From Piscinibacter lacus (GTDB lineage Bacteria > Pseudomonadota > Gammaproteobacteria > Burkholderiales > Burkholderiaceae_C): DNA of 20,090 bases. Where the stretch lies: NCBI RefSeq assembly GCF_016735685.1, contig NZ_JAERRA010000003.1, forward strand, positions 1 through 20,090, written 5' to 3'. Of the stretch, positions 7,180-16,000 are shown piece after piece. Positions within the stretch are counted from its first letter, which is position 1. Each line of letters starts with the position of its first letter. Position numbers and translations under genes: made by a program. Below the pieces are notes generated by a model. It searched no databases and had not been told where the DNA came from. It worked only from the letters and a program-made list of their open reading frames with translations.

Positions 7180-8202
7180 TCAATGCAGCCGCGGATCCTT
7201 GAGGACGAAGAGGCTCCAGGCCAGGATGAGCGCGCCGGCCACGATGGCCTGCCAGAGCGTGAACAGCCGCACCAGCAGCACCAGCACCAGGGCGGGCGCC
7301 AGCGCGGCGCCGCTGGCCACCAGCAGGGCCGTCAGCAGCGCTTCCATCGAGCCCAGGCCGGCGGGCAGGGCGCTGACGGCACCGCCCACCATCGCCGCAG
7401 CGTAGTAGCCGGTGGCCAGGCCCAGGTCCAGCGGCAGGGCCAGATCGCGTGCCAGCAGCCAGACGGCCAGGCCCTGGCCGCCCCAGGCCAGCAGCGTGCT
7501 CAGCAGCCAGCGCCAGGGCCGCACCCGCAGGCAGCGGCCGGCCTCGGCCAGCCAGGTCGGCCACCAGCGGCGCAGGCTCAGGATCAGGGCCAGGCCGCCG
7601 GCCATCAGCAGGGCCGACAGGCCGAGCAGCACCGCCAGCAGCACGCCGTCGCCGGCCAAGGCCAGCAGCTCGATCATGTGCGGCAGCATTTCCTCGCGGT
7701 GGTGGCTGCCCCAGTCGCTCAGGCGGCCGCGCAGCGCCGGCCACAGCACCGGGGCGGCGGCCAGGCTCAGCAGCAGCAGGGCGAAGAGATCGGCCAGACG
7801 CTCGGCGCCGAAGATGCCCAGCGCGCGCATCGGCTCGCCCGGCCGCACCCAGGTGCCGCGTAGCGCCTCGCCGACATTGCCCGGCGTGGCCGTGAAGGCA
7901 TAGCCGCAGAGGTACAGCCGCATCGCGCGGCGTAGCTTCAGGCGGCAGCCATTCTGTGCCAGCCAGGCCCACCAGCGCCAGCCGCGCAGCAGGTAGTTCA
8001 GCCAGCACAGGCCGACCACGGCCAGCACGGTGCCGGGGCGCAGCTTGTCCCAGGCGGCGGCCAGCGCATCGGCCTGCCACAGGCCCAGCACCAGGGCGTA
8101 CAGGCTGGCCGCCAGGGCCGCAGCGCCGGCCAGGCGCAGCCAGCGCGGGCGGGGGGTGGCGCGGTCCTCGCGGCTTGCGGCGTGCTCGTCGACCGCCCTC
8201 AT
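7180..8202 (-). CDS. YbhN/UPF0104-like multi-pass membrane protein (putative flippase)
   Basis: This 340-residue integral membrane protein of the lysylphosphatidylglycerol-synthase transmembrane (YbhN, UPF0104) family has about eight helices. Family signatures visible are TATPGNVGEALRG (104-116) and the Gly-rich ALPAGLGSMEALLTALL near residue 285, corresponding to the usual PGGLGxxE motif. The soluble aminoacyl-transferase domain of MprF is absent, so it is the membrane part only. Members have been proposed to move lipids or lipid-linked sugars across the membrane, and several sit with glycosyltransferases. Its ATG at 8202 overlaps the UbiA stop as ATGA. Flipping of polyprenyl-phosphate pentose to the periplasmic face for the downstream GT39 enzyme is my inference from position. 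The N-terminal 20 residues are polar and cytoplasmic. Confidence 0.85.
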   Translation of the reverse strand: MRAVDEHAASREDRATPRPRWLRLAGAAALAASLYALVLGLWQADALAAAWDKLRPGTVLAVVGLCWLNYLLRGWRWWAWLAQNGCRLKLRRAMRLYLCGYAFTATPGNVGEALRGTWVRPGEPMRALGIFGAERLADLFALLLLSLAAAPVLWPALRGRLSDWGSHHREEMLPHMIELLALAGDGVLLAVLLGLSALLMAGGLALILSLRRWWPTWLAEAGRCLRVRPWRWLLSTLLAWGGQGLAVWLLARDLALPLDLGLATGYYAAAMVGGAVSALPAGLGSMEALLTALLVASGAALAPALVLVLLVRLFTLWQAIVAGALILAWSLFVLKDPRLH

Positions 8203-9053
8203 CGCCCGATCACGAAGACCGCGGCCCAGCCCAGCAGGGCGGCGATCAGCCAGGGGTCGCGGGCGATGTCGGAGGCTGCGTCCTCGCCCTGGCCGCCGTG
8301 CACGCGCTGGGTGAAGCGCAGCATGCCGAAGACGACCAGCGGCAGGCTGTAGACCAGGCGCTCGCCGTGCAGGGCCTGGGTCTCGGGGCTGGTGGCGTAG
8401 AGGCCGTAGGTGACCAGGGTGGCCGTCATGGCCATCGCCACATAGGTGTCGAGCAGCGGCAGGCTGTACTGCTTCATCACCCGGCGCTGCGAGGCGGCGT
8501 CATGCGAGGCCTCGGCCCGGCGCTTGCTGAAGCCGAGGAAGAGCGTGACGAAGAGCCCGGTGACCAGCAGCCAGCGCGAGGGCGGGATGCCCACCGCCAC
8601 CGTACCCGCCAGCAGGCGCAGCATGAAGCCGGCGCTGATGAGGCAGACGTCGATCACCGCCACATGCTTGAGCTTGAAGGAGTAGGCGATGTTGATCAGC
8701 AGGTAGAGGCCGATCAGCAGGGCCAGCACCGGCTGGCCGATCACGCAGGCCAGCAGGCCGGCTGCCAGTGCCAGGCCCAGGCCCAGCGCGCCCTTCGCGC
8801 CGACCTGGCCGCTGGCGAGCGGGCGGCGGCACTTGGTGGGGTGGCGGGCGTCGGCTTCGCGGTCGACCCAGTCGTTGAGCAGGTAGACCAGGCTGGATGC
8901 CAGGCAGAAGGCCAGGGTGGCCACCAGCACGCGTTGCAGGGTGGCGGCCTCGTCCCAGGTGTGGGTGAAGAAGGCACCGGCCAGCACGAAGGCGTTCTTC
9001 GGCCACTGATGGGGCCGCATCAATCGGATCAGGGCCTTCAAGGTGCTCGACAT
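8199..9053 (-). CDS. Decaprenyl-phosphate phosphoribosyltransferase-like (UbiA family)
   Basis: This 284-residue UbiA-superfamily prenyltransferase has LMRPHQWPKN (11-20) and NDWVDREADARHPTKCRRP (60-78), the pattern seen in DPPR synthases (Rv3806c and relatives). The Asp residues at 61, 64 and 68 chelate Mg-diphosphate. The second acidic region is around DVCLISAGFMLRLLAG. Eight to nine helices are predicted by eye. Rv3806c transfers phosphoribose from PRPP to decaprenyl phosphate. The start chosen is ATG 9053 (MSSTLKAL); a TTG at 9071 would add six residues. It is the first gene of a four-gene minus-strand operon. A GATAAT -10-like element lies on the minus strand at 9111-9106, without a convincing -35. 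No DprE1/DprE2 epimerase homologue lies in the window, so ribose rather than arabinose could be the final sugar, unless epimerases are elsewhere. Confidence 0.87.
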   Translation of the reverse strand: MSSTLKALIRLMRPHQWPKNAFVLAGAFFTHTWDEAATLQRVLVATLAFCLASSLVYLLNDWVDREADARHPTKCRRPLASGQVGAKGALGLGLALAAGLLACVIGQPVLALLIGLYLLINIAYSFKLKHVAVIDVCLISAGFMLRLLAGTVAVGIPPSRWLLVTGLFVTLFLGFSKRRAEASHDAASQRRVMKQYSLPLLDTYVAMAMTATLVTYGLYATSPETQALHGERLVYSLPLVVFGMLRFTQRVHGGQGEDAASDIARDPWLIAALLGWAAVFVIGR

Positions 9054-9186
9054 CGACGGGTCCGGAAGCAAGGGGCGAACCGGAGGGACCGATTCCAGAG
9101 CCTGGATTATCGGCAGCGGCCCGTGACGGCCCGCTTCCGCGGCGTTGCGGGCGGCCGACAGCCCCGTGCCTGGGTGGCGGGCGGGC

Positions 9187-9948
9187 TCAGCCGCGCGCTG
9201 CCGCCTGCCGCCGGCTCAGCCGCTCGGTCAGGCGCACGGCATTGCTGGTGGAGATCAGGTGCGCATGCATCAGGCCGATCGCGCCATTGCGCAGCAGCTC
9301 GGCCAGGGTGGCCTCGGGCAGGGCGCGCAGCTTGGTCTCGTCGATCACCTGGATCTGCGCGACGGTCTGCTTTTGGCCGCCCGGCAGGGTCACGTCCAGG
9401 TTCACCGACTTCAGCAACTGATGCTGGACCAGCACGTTGCACAGCACCCGGGTGCGTTGCAGTTCCACTTCGAAGGCGTCGAGGAACTTCATTTGCTGCG
9501 CCAGCCAGGGGCTTGGCTGGCCGTCGTCTTGCAGCAGCAGCTCGCCGGCCTGCTCGTTGAAGCCGGGCCAGGCGGTGTCGACGATCACGCTGCGCTGGTT
9601 CTCGCCCGTGGCGGCATAGCCCAGGGGATAGCGGCGCAGGAAGGCGGGCTGGTAGCGCGCATCCCAACTGCCGTCCTCGGCCACGAACAGATTCTCCTGA
9701 TCGCGCAGGCCCAGCACCACCACCGGCGCCACCGTCGGCTGCGCACCGGGCTGGCCGGCGGCGGCCGGCGCGGTGACGAAGCCGATCAGGTATTCCTTGC
9801 ACAGCTCCGGAAACTCGCTGGATGCCACCGGCACCGCCGTCATGCGCGCGGCAACCGACCAATCCGCCACCGGCTGCAAGCGCTTGCCGCGGTGCTGATT
9901 GCGGTCGAGCAATTGCGGCTGCATGTAAAGCGTCGGGGTCGGGTTCAT
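9187..9948 (-). CDS. SapC-family protein
   Basis: This 253-residue protein matches the SapC family (Pfam PF07277) by its opening YMQPQLLDRNQHRGKRLQP, the central PVVVLGLRDQENLFV and RYQPAFLRRYPLGY, and the late ALLRNGAIGLMHAHL-like section (here AELLRNGAIGLMHAHLIS). The family is named after a Campylobacter fetus protein linked to the surface layer, but its biochemical role is unknown and it is unrelated to the Sap peptide transporter. No signal peptide or membrane helix is seen, so it is likely cytoplasmic. GGAGA lies eight bases before ATG 9948, supporting the start. It is separated from the UbiA start by 133 bases and diverges from apaH. A link to the giant surface protein at 12427 onward is possible but only by theme. 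Confidence 0.87.
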   Translation of the reverse strand: MNPTPTLYMQPQLLDRNQHRGKRLQPVADWSVAARMTAVPVASSEFPELCKEYLIGFVTAPAAAGQPGAQPTVAPVVVLGLRDQENLFVAEDGSWDARYQPAFLRRYPLGYAATGENQRSVIVDTAWPGFNEQAGELLLQDDGQPSPWLAQQMKFLDAFEVELQRTRVLCNVLVQHQLLKSVNLDVTLPGGQKQTVAQIQVIDETKLRALPEATLAELLRNGAIGLMHAHLISTSNAVRLTERLSRRQAAARG

Positions 9949-10070
9949 CCAGATCTCCAGGGCAAGAACGTTCGATGGGGCTTGGGCCGGACCGCCCGTG
10001 GGATCCTGCCGCGGCCCGGATGATGCCAGCCCCGCCGGCTCCGGGGCGTGGCGCCGCTCACAATCGGTCC

Positions 10071-10910
10071 ATGCTTTATGCCGTCGGTGACATCCAGGGT
10101 TGTGCGACCGCTTTGTCGCAACTTTTGCAGCGGGTTGATTTCTCGCCCTCGCGCGACCGCCTCGTCGTGCTGGGCGACATGGTCAACCGCGGGCCCGATT
10201 CGCTGGGCACGCTGCGCATGCTGGCCGCGTTCGGCGATGCGGTGCAGTGCCTGCTCGGCAACCACGACCTGCATGCCCTGGCCCTCAGCCAGGGCATGCG
10301 CCGCCCGCACCGGCAGGACACCCTGGCCCCCCTGTTGGCCGATGCCGAGGCGCCGCGCTGGATCGACTGGCTGCGCCACCAGCCCCTGGCCCTTCAGGCC
10401 GGCGGCTGGCTGATGGTGCATGCCGGCCTGCCGCCCGCCTGGGATGCCGAGATCGCCCTGCGCGAAGCCGAGGCTGTGGCCGAGCGCCTGCGCGCGCCGG
10501 ACTGGCGCGACTTCCTCGCGGTGATGTACGGCAAGCAGCCCGACCTCTGGGATCCGCAGCGCCGCGGCGACGAGCGCCTGCGTTATGCCGTCAATGCCCT
10601 GACCCGCATCCGCTACGTGCATGTGGCCGACGGCCGGCTGGATTTCGAGCTGAAGGAAAGTGCCGACCGGGCCCCGCCCGGCCTGTTGCCCTGGTTTGAG
10701 GTGCCGGGCCGGGCCAGCGCCGGCACGCCGATCGCCTTCGGCCACTGGTCCACCCTGGGCCTGATCGACCGGCCCGCGCTGCTCGCACTGGACACCGGCT
10801 GCGTCTGGGGCGGCCGGCTCAGCCTGGCCTGCCTGACGCCCGGCGCCCGCCGCATCGTGCAAGTCGACTGCCCGCAGGCCTGCGCGCCAGGTGCCGCGGC
10901 CTCGCGGTGA
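10071..10910 (+). CDS. apaH: Symmetrical bis(5'-nucleosyl)-tetraphosphatase
   Basis: This 279-residue metallophosphoesterase has almost the same length as E. coli ApaH (280). All metal-binding signatures are in order: GDIQGC near residue 6, GDMVNRGPDS around 37-46, LLGNHDLHALAL around 63-74, VHAGLPP around 121-127, and GHWSTLGL near 225, then the terminal LDTGCVWGG. It cleaves Ap4A symmetrically to two ADP and so controls dinucleoside polyphosphates, stress signalling and non-canonical RNA capping. The start is ATG 10071, immediately giving MLYAVGDIQG; no strong Shine-Dalgarno is present, and the upstream in-frame extension lacks homology. It is monocistronic in this view, divergent from the SapC gene and followed 43 bases later by a tRNA. 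Confidence 0.96.
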   Translation: MLYAVGDIQGCATALSQLLQRVDFSPSRDRLVVLGDMVNRGPDSLGTLRMLAAFGDAVQCLLGNHDLHALALSQGMRRPHRQDTLAPLLADAEAPRWIDWLRHQPLALQAGGWLMVHAGLPPAWDAEIALREAEAVAERLRAPDWRDFLAVMYGKQPDLWDPQRRGDERLRYAVNALTRIRYVHVADGRLDFELKESADRAPPGLLPWFEVPGRASAGTPIAFGHWSTLGLIDRPALLALDTGCVWGGRLSLACLTPGARRIVQVDCPQACAPGAAASR

Positions 10911-10953
10911 CACAATCCGCCCCGATCCAGCCGTGCCCTTGCGCGGCTTGCTC

Positions 10954-11041
10954 GGAAGCTTGGCAGAGTGGTCGATTGCACCGGTCTTGAAAACCGGCAA
11001 CCCGCAAGGGTTCCAGGGTTCGAATCCCTGAGCTTCCGCCA
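10954..11041 (+). tRNA. tRNA-Ser (anticodon UGA)
   Basis: The cloverleaf folds by eye: acceptor GGAAGCT (10954-10960) pairs with AGCTTCC (11031-11037), discriminator G, encoded CCA 11039-11041. The anticodon stem CCGGT/ACCGG encloses the loop CTTGAAA, giving anticodon TGA (reads UCA serine). A long variable arm (CAACCCGCAAGGGTT) marks class II, as required for serine. The T arm CAGGG-TTCGAAT-CCCTG is canonical. Intact and presumably functional. Confidence 0.97.
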
Positions 11042-11688
11042 AGAAGCCTTATAAATCAATAGTTTATAAGCGTTTCGCTTGGCCGCCCCCCAAAGAACCC
11101 CCCAAAAAAAAGATGCGCCAGCGAGCGAGGGTTTTCTGACGACCGCCCTCGGCGACGACGTTGCCCGCGTCACGCGGTCTTCCTCGCGCCAAGACTGCTG
11201 CCCAGACCGACCGCAGCTCCCATTGCCTTCCTGCTCAATCAGGCACAACCAGTTCACGCCCCAGCGTCCCTGGCCTTCACCCCCGGACTCGACAGTCTCC
11301 TCACCGCAGGACGTCGCTTCGGACCCACTGAACCGGCGATAGCTGCCTGCGTGCGGGTGGCTTCCAAAGCAAGGGCGACATGCTGATCGATGTCGGCATG
11401 CCCAGTGAAGCCCGCCAAGCCCCGGCGCAGTTCGCCGGTGAGGGTGCGCAAGGCCAGGAGCCCTCGGCCACGCAGACCCGCTGAATGCTCCGGGCCGGGG
11501 GAGTCGCTCCACCCCGGCCCGGTCCCCTCGTCCCCTGTGTCCCTCTCGGGAACTTCGCCCAGCCGTTGTGCTGGGCTTTTTTTCATCCGCGGACGGCCCA
11601 AGTGGGGGGGCACCCCGGACATCCGGCATCCGCTCCGCGCGCGCGGATGGTTCCGCACCCGGGCCCGAATCCGCCCCGCCTCCGTAAA
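11042..11688. other. Gene-free stretch after tRNA-Ser, possible attachment region
   Basis: No convincing gene is present. Right after the tRNA is an A/T-rich inverted repeat, TTATAAA (11049-11055) with TTTATAA (11063-11069). Next come two near-identical 12-mers, CCCCCCAAAGAA (11086-11097) and CCCCCCAAAAAA (11098-11109). A short frame of 34 codons (ATG 11380, ending TGA at 11482-11484) precedes the terminator at 11557 but has no recognisable homology. The low-GC insert directly behind a tRNA is what integrated elements leave behind, but no integrase or second tRNA 3'-end copy is seen in this window. Confidence 0.4.
11557..11583 (+). terminator. Rho-independent terminator
   Basis: GCCCAGC (11557-11563) and GCTGGGC (11570-11576) form a perfect 7-bp stem around CGTTGT, followed by seven T (11577-11583). 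It closes plus-strand transcription coming from the tRNA/short-ORF region and insulates the SOS-controlled gene that begins about 105 bases downstream. Confidence 0.85.
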
Positions 11689-11704
11689 CTGGATAGGTGT
11701 ACAG
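11689..11704 (+). promoter_or_regulatory. LexA binding site (SOS box)
   Basis: CTGGATAGGTGTACAG fits the proteobacterial LexA operator CTG-N10-CAG exactly in its half-sites. It lies 30 bases before the proposed umuD start, and the gene is of the class classically repressed by LexA, so the match is unlikely to be chance. LexA binding would place this gene in the DNA-damage regulon. Confidence 0.8.
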
Positions 11705-11733
11705 CCTCCTGCCCCCCCCTTCATCCGCAGCCT

Positions 11734-12171
11734 TTGCAGCCAGACGCTGCACCCCGCCCGGTCTGGCAGCTTGACCAAACCCTGCGGGCCGGCTTCCCCT
11801 CCCCAGCCCTGGATGAGGGCGCGCCCCGCATCGACCTCAATGAAGTCCTCGTCCGGCACCCGGAGGCCACCTTCGTCATGCGGGTGGCCGGAGACTCCAT
11901 GCGGGAGGCCGGCATCGACGAGGGCGACACCGTGGTTGTCGACCGGGCCATCCGCCCAGCCCACGGCATGGTGGTGGTGGCCGTCTTCGATGGAGAGTTC
12001 ACCGTCAAGCGGCTGGAACTCCGGGCAGGCCGACCACGGCTTCTGGCAGCCAACCCCAGCTATCCCGCCATCGAGCCCCGCGAGGGGCAGACCTTGGAGA
12101 TCTGGGGCGTGGTGGCGCACTGCATCAAGTCCTTTGTGCCGATGGAGGGCAAGGCAGGCTGGGCAGCTTGA
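11734..12171 (+). CDS. umuD: UmuD-like S24 self-cleaving protein
   Basis: UmuD is processed after DNA damage to UmuD', the accessory subunit of DNA polymerase V. From TTG 11734 the protein has 145 residues (E. coli UmuD 139). The cleavage site is Ala19-Gly20 in LRAGFPSPA, the nucleophile Ser55 in VAGDSMREAG and Lys92 in GEFTVKRLEL. The spacings Gly-Ser 35 and Ser-Lys 37 are identical to those of E. coli UmuD (25/60/97). The start is uncertain: an in-frame ATG at 11647 lies upstream of the SOS box and so is unlikely, and the TTG has no clear Shine-Dalgarno. Unlike most umuD genes, no umuC follows; the next 255 bases are gene-free and then comes a convergent gene. A partner polymerase may be elsewhere, or the protein may regulate something else. 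Confidence 0.88.
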   Translation: MQPDAAPRPVWQLDQTLRAGFPSPALDEGAPRIDLNEVLVRHPEATFVMRVAGDSMREAGIDEGDTVVVDRAIRPAHGMVVVAVFDGEFTVKRLELRAGRPRLLAANPSYPAIEPREGQTLEIWGVVAHCIKSFVPMEGKAGWAA

Positions 12172-12371
12172 ACAGCATCCCAGCCGGACACATCGCCCCG
12201 GCACGTACTCTCAAGCCCGGAGGTGCGCCACCTCAAGCGACCAGCTTGATCGGCCGAAGCCCCGAGACCGCCCCGACCCCACGCAAGCTACCCCAGGAAG
12301 GCAGACCCTCCCGCAGCAGGCTTCAAGTCGCTCGCGCGCTGCCTTCAAGCCCTGCAGCCTACGCAGCCCGC

Positions 12372-12424
12372 GCCAAGCGGATCCATCGGCCGGCTCACCC
12401 GCTCAGGTGAGCCGGCCGCTTGGC
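12372..12424. terminator. Strong hairpin between convergent umuD and giant adhesin genes
   Basis: GGCCGGCTCACC (12388-12399) pairs perfectly with GGTGAGCCGGCC (12406-12417) around CGCTCA, a 12-bp stem. Outer arms GCCAAGCGG (12372-12380) and CCGCTTGGC (12416-12424) can extend or compete with it. It starts two bases beyond the stop codon of the minus-strand gene. No T tract follows, so it may act as a bidirectional or factor-assisted terminator, or stabilise the 3' end of the long transcript. Confidence 0.65.
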
Positions 12425-12426
12425 GA

Positions 12427-13089
12427 TCAGAACGCGCCCAGCTCCGCCGCGTCCGGCAACACGGTCACCCCGGTCGCCACCAGCACCTGCGCAGCGCTGC
12501 TGGCATGGTTCCAGATGGCATAAGTCTGGCCGCCGAGACTGGCCGTGCTGCTGGTGTTCCAGCCACTGCCCAGCCGCAAGGCATCGCCGGCGTTGCCCTC
12601 CACCACCAGTTGGTGGCGGTTCACCGCGGCCCCCAGCCCAGTCCAGCCCGTGCCGCTGTTGAAGCTGTTGTGCCCGGCCATGTCCAGCACATCGCGCAGT
12701 TGCAGGCTCAGGCTGTTGTTGCCGCTGCCCGTCAGGTCGATGCGCTCGATGCTGTCGATGCGGCCGAAGCCGATGCCGCCGTCGTTGCCCACGTTGGCGA
12801 TGCTGGCGAGGTTGAAGGCAACCCCGCTGCCCACCACTTGGATCGTGTCGATGCCACTGCCACCATCCACCCGGGCCAGGTTGTCGTTGCTGAGGCCGGT
12901 GCTCAGCGCTGCGAGGTTGCTGGCATTGAGCTGGAACACATCGTTGCCGGCGCCGCCGTAAAGCACGTCGGCCCCGCCATTGCCAACCAGGGTGTCGTCC
13001 CCGGCCCCGGCGGCGATGTTGTCCTCACCCGCCGTGCCGGTCAGCGTTTCGGCAGCGGCGGTGCCCACCTGGTCGAAGGCGGTCTGGAT
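12427..13089 (-). repeat. RTX block and C-terminal tail of module 3
   Basis: Same RTX block, but the final part has diverged from the internal copies: [17 protein letters not shown] and [20 protein letters not shown], ending in [12 protein letters not shown]. Only this copy carries the true C-terminus, where a type I secretion signal would lie. Confidence 0.75.
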
Positions 13090-16000
13090 GAAGGCGCCGC
13101 TGGTGCTGCCGAAGATGACGTAGCTGCGGCCGGCATCGGTGCCGGCGCTGGGGTCGCTGCGGTCGGCGCCCACGATCAGGTCGGCCAGGCCGTCGCCGTT
13201 CACATCGCCTGCGGCGCTCACGCTGCGGCCGCTGAAGTCACCCGCTGCCTGCCCGTTGATCACGAAGCCGCCCGTGCCCGCCGCCACCGCGCTGAGGTTC
13301 ACCTCGGTGCCCGTGCTCTTGCCGAAGACGACGTAGCTGCGGCCGGCCTCGAAGCCAGCGCTGGGGTCGCTGCGGAAGGCCCCCACGATCAGGTCGGCCA
13401 GGCCGTCGCCGTTCACATCGCCGGCGGCGCTCACGCTGCGGCCGCTGAGGTCATTCGCCGCCTGCCCGTTGATTACGAAGCCACCCGTGCCGCCTGCCAC
13501 CGCGCTGAGGTTCACCTCGGTGCCCGTGCTCTTGCCGAAGACGACGTAGCTGCGGCCGGCATCGGTGCCGGCGCTGGGGTCGCTGCGGTAGGCCCCCACG
13601 ATCAGGTCGGCCAAGCCGTCGCCGTTCACATCGCCTGCGGCGCTCACGCTGAAGCCGCTGAGGTCATTCGCCGCCTGCCCGTTGATCACGAAGCCGCCAG
13701 TGCCTCCTGCCACTGCACTGAGGATCACCGCCGTGCTCGTGCTCTTGCCGAAGACGACGTAACTGCGACCAGCGTCGGGGCCGGTGATGGGGTTGCTGGC
13801 GAATGCACCGACAACTAAATCGGCTAGGCCGTCACCGTTCACGTCGCCTGCAGCGCTCACGCTGCGGCCGCTGTAGTCAAACGCCGCCTGCCCATTGATC
13901 ACGAAGCCGCCCACCCCCATCGCCACCGCGCTGAGGTTCACCTCGGTGCCCGTGCTCTTGCCGAAGACGACGTAGCTGCGGCCGGCATAGGAGCCGGCGC
14001 TGGGGTCGCTATCGGGCGCCCCCACGATCAGGTCGGCCAAGCCGTCGCCGTTCACATCGCCTGCGGCGCTCACGCTGATACCGCTGCGGTCATTCGCCGC
14101 CTGCCCGTTGATCACGAAGCCGCCCATGCCCCCCGCCACCGCGCTGAGGTTCACCCCCGTGCCCGTGCTCTGGCCGAAGACGACGTAGCTGCGGCCGGCA
14201 TCGGAGCCGGCGCTGGGGTCGCTGCCGAAGGCTCCCACGATCAGGTCGGCCAGGCCATCACCGTTCACATCGCCTGCGGCGCTCACGCTGAAGCCGCTGA
14301 GGTCAAGCGCCGCCTGCCCGTTGATCACGAAGCCGCCTGTGCCCCCCGCCACCGCGCTGAGGTTCACCTCGGTGCCCATGCTCTTGCCGAAGACGACGTA
14401 GCTGCGGCCGGCATCGGAGCCGGCGCTGGGGTCGCTGCCGTTGGCTCCCACGATCAGGTCGGCCAGGCCGTCGCCGTTCACATCGCCTGCGGCACTCACG
14501 CTGAAGCCGCTGAAGTCAACCGCCGCCTGCCCGTTGATCACGAAGCCGCCCACGCCCGCTGCGATGGCCGAGAGGTCCACTGGAGGCGCTTGCACATTGT
14601 TCAGACCCACGCCCTCACGCACCAGCACCTGCGCCGCGCTGCTGTCGTGGTTCACGATCACATAGTTCTGGCCCCCCAGGCTGGCCGTCGTGCTCGAGCG
14701 GGTCCAGCCGGCGTCGAAGTTGACGGCATCGCCTGCATTGCCCTCCACCACCAGTTGATGGCGGTTCACTTCTGCCCCCAGCCCGCTCCAACCGCTGCCG
14801 CTGTTGAAGCTGTTGTGCCCGGCCATGTCCAGCACATCGCGCAGTTGCAGGCTCAGGCTGTTGTTGCCGCTGCCCGTCAGGTCGATGCGCTCGATGCTGT
14901 CGATGCGGCCGAAGCCGACACCACCGTCGTTGCCCACGTTGGCGATGCTGGCGAGGTTGAAGGCAACCCCGCTGCCCACCACTTGGATCGTGTCGATGCC
15001 ACTGCCACCATCCACCCGGGCCAGGTTGTCGTTGCTGAGGCCGGCGCTCAGCGCTGCAAGGTTGCTGGCATTGAGCTGGAACACATCGTTGCCGGCCCCG
15101 CCGTAGAGCACGTCGGCCCCGCCATTGCCAACCAGGGTGTCGTCCCCGGCCCCGGCGGCGATGTTGTCCTCACCCGCCGTGCCGGTCAGCGTTTCGGCAG
15201 CGGCGGTGCCCACCTGGTCGAAGGCGGTCTGGATGAAGGCGCCGCTGGTGCTGCCGAAGATGACGTAGCTGCGGCCGGCATCGGTGCCGGCGCTGGGGTC
15301 GCTGCGGTCGGCGCCCACGATCAGGTCGGCCAGGCCGTCGCCGTTCACATCGCCTGCGGCGCTCACGCTGCGGCCGCTGAAGTCACCCGCTGCCTGCCCG
15401 TTGATCACGAAGCCGCCCGTGCCCGCCGCCACCGCGCTGAGGTTCACCTCGGTGCCCGTGCTCTTGCCGAAGACGACGTAGCTGCGGCCGGCCTCGAAGC
15501 CAGCGCTGGGGTCGCTGAAGTCGGCCCCCACGATCAGGTCGGCCAGGCCGTCGCCGTTCACATCGCCTGCAGCGCTCACGCTGCGGCCGCTGAGGTCATA
15601 CGCCGCCTGCCCGTTGATCACGAAGCCGCCCGTGCCACCCGCCACCGCGCTGAGGTTCACCTCGGTGCCCGTGCTCTTGCCGAAGACGACGTAGCTGCGG
15701 CCGGCATCGGGGCCGGCGCTGGGGTCGCTGCGGTAGGCCCCCACGATCAGGTCGGCCAAGCCGTCGCCGTTCACATCGCCTGCGGCGCTCACGCTGAAGC
15801 CGCTGAGGTCATTCGCCGCCTGCCCGTTGATCACGAAGCCGCCCACCCCCCCCGCCACCGCGCTGAGGTTCACCGCGGTGCCCGTGCTCTTGCCGAAGAC
15901 GACGTAGCTGCGGCCGGCAGAGGGGCCGGCGCTGGGGTCGCTGGCGTAAGCCCCAACGATCAGGTCCGCCAAGCCGTCGCCGTTCACATCGCCTGCGGCG

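Noticed and set aside
5445..7202. 585-codon Gln/His-rich plus-strand frame
   Set aside because: It is antisense to the GT39 gene; the Gln/His/Gly bias is what reverse-complemented Leu/Ala/Arg codons produce. No domain is recognisable.
11254..11484. Minus-strand frame with LAGFTGHADIDQHVALALEATRTQ and the opposite 34-codon plus frame
   Set aside because: Neither matches a family I recognise and neither has a convincing RBS; left as unassigned sequence.
11647..11733. In-frame ATG at 11647 as the umuD start
   Set aside because: It would place the LexA box inside the coding region and add about 29 residues not seen in UmuD proteins; catalytic spacing and length fit a start near 11734.
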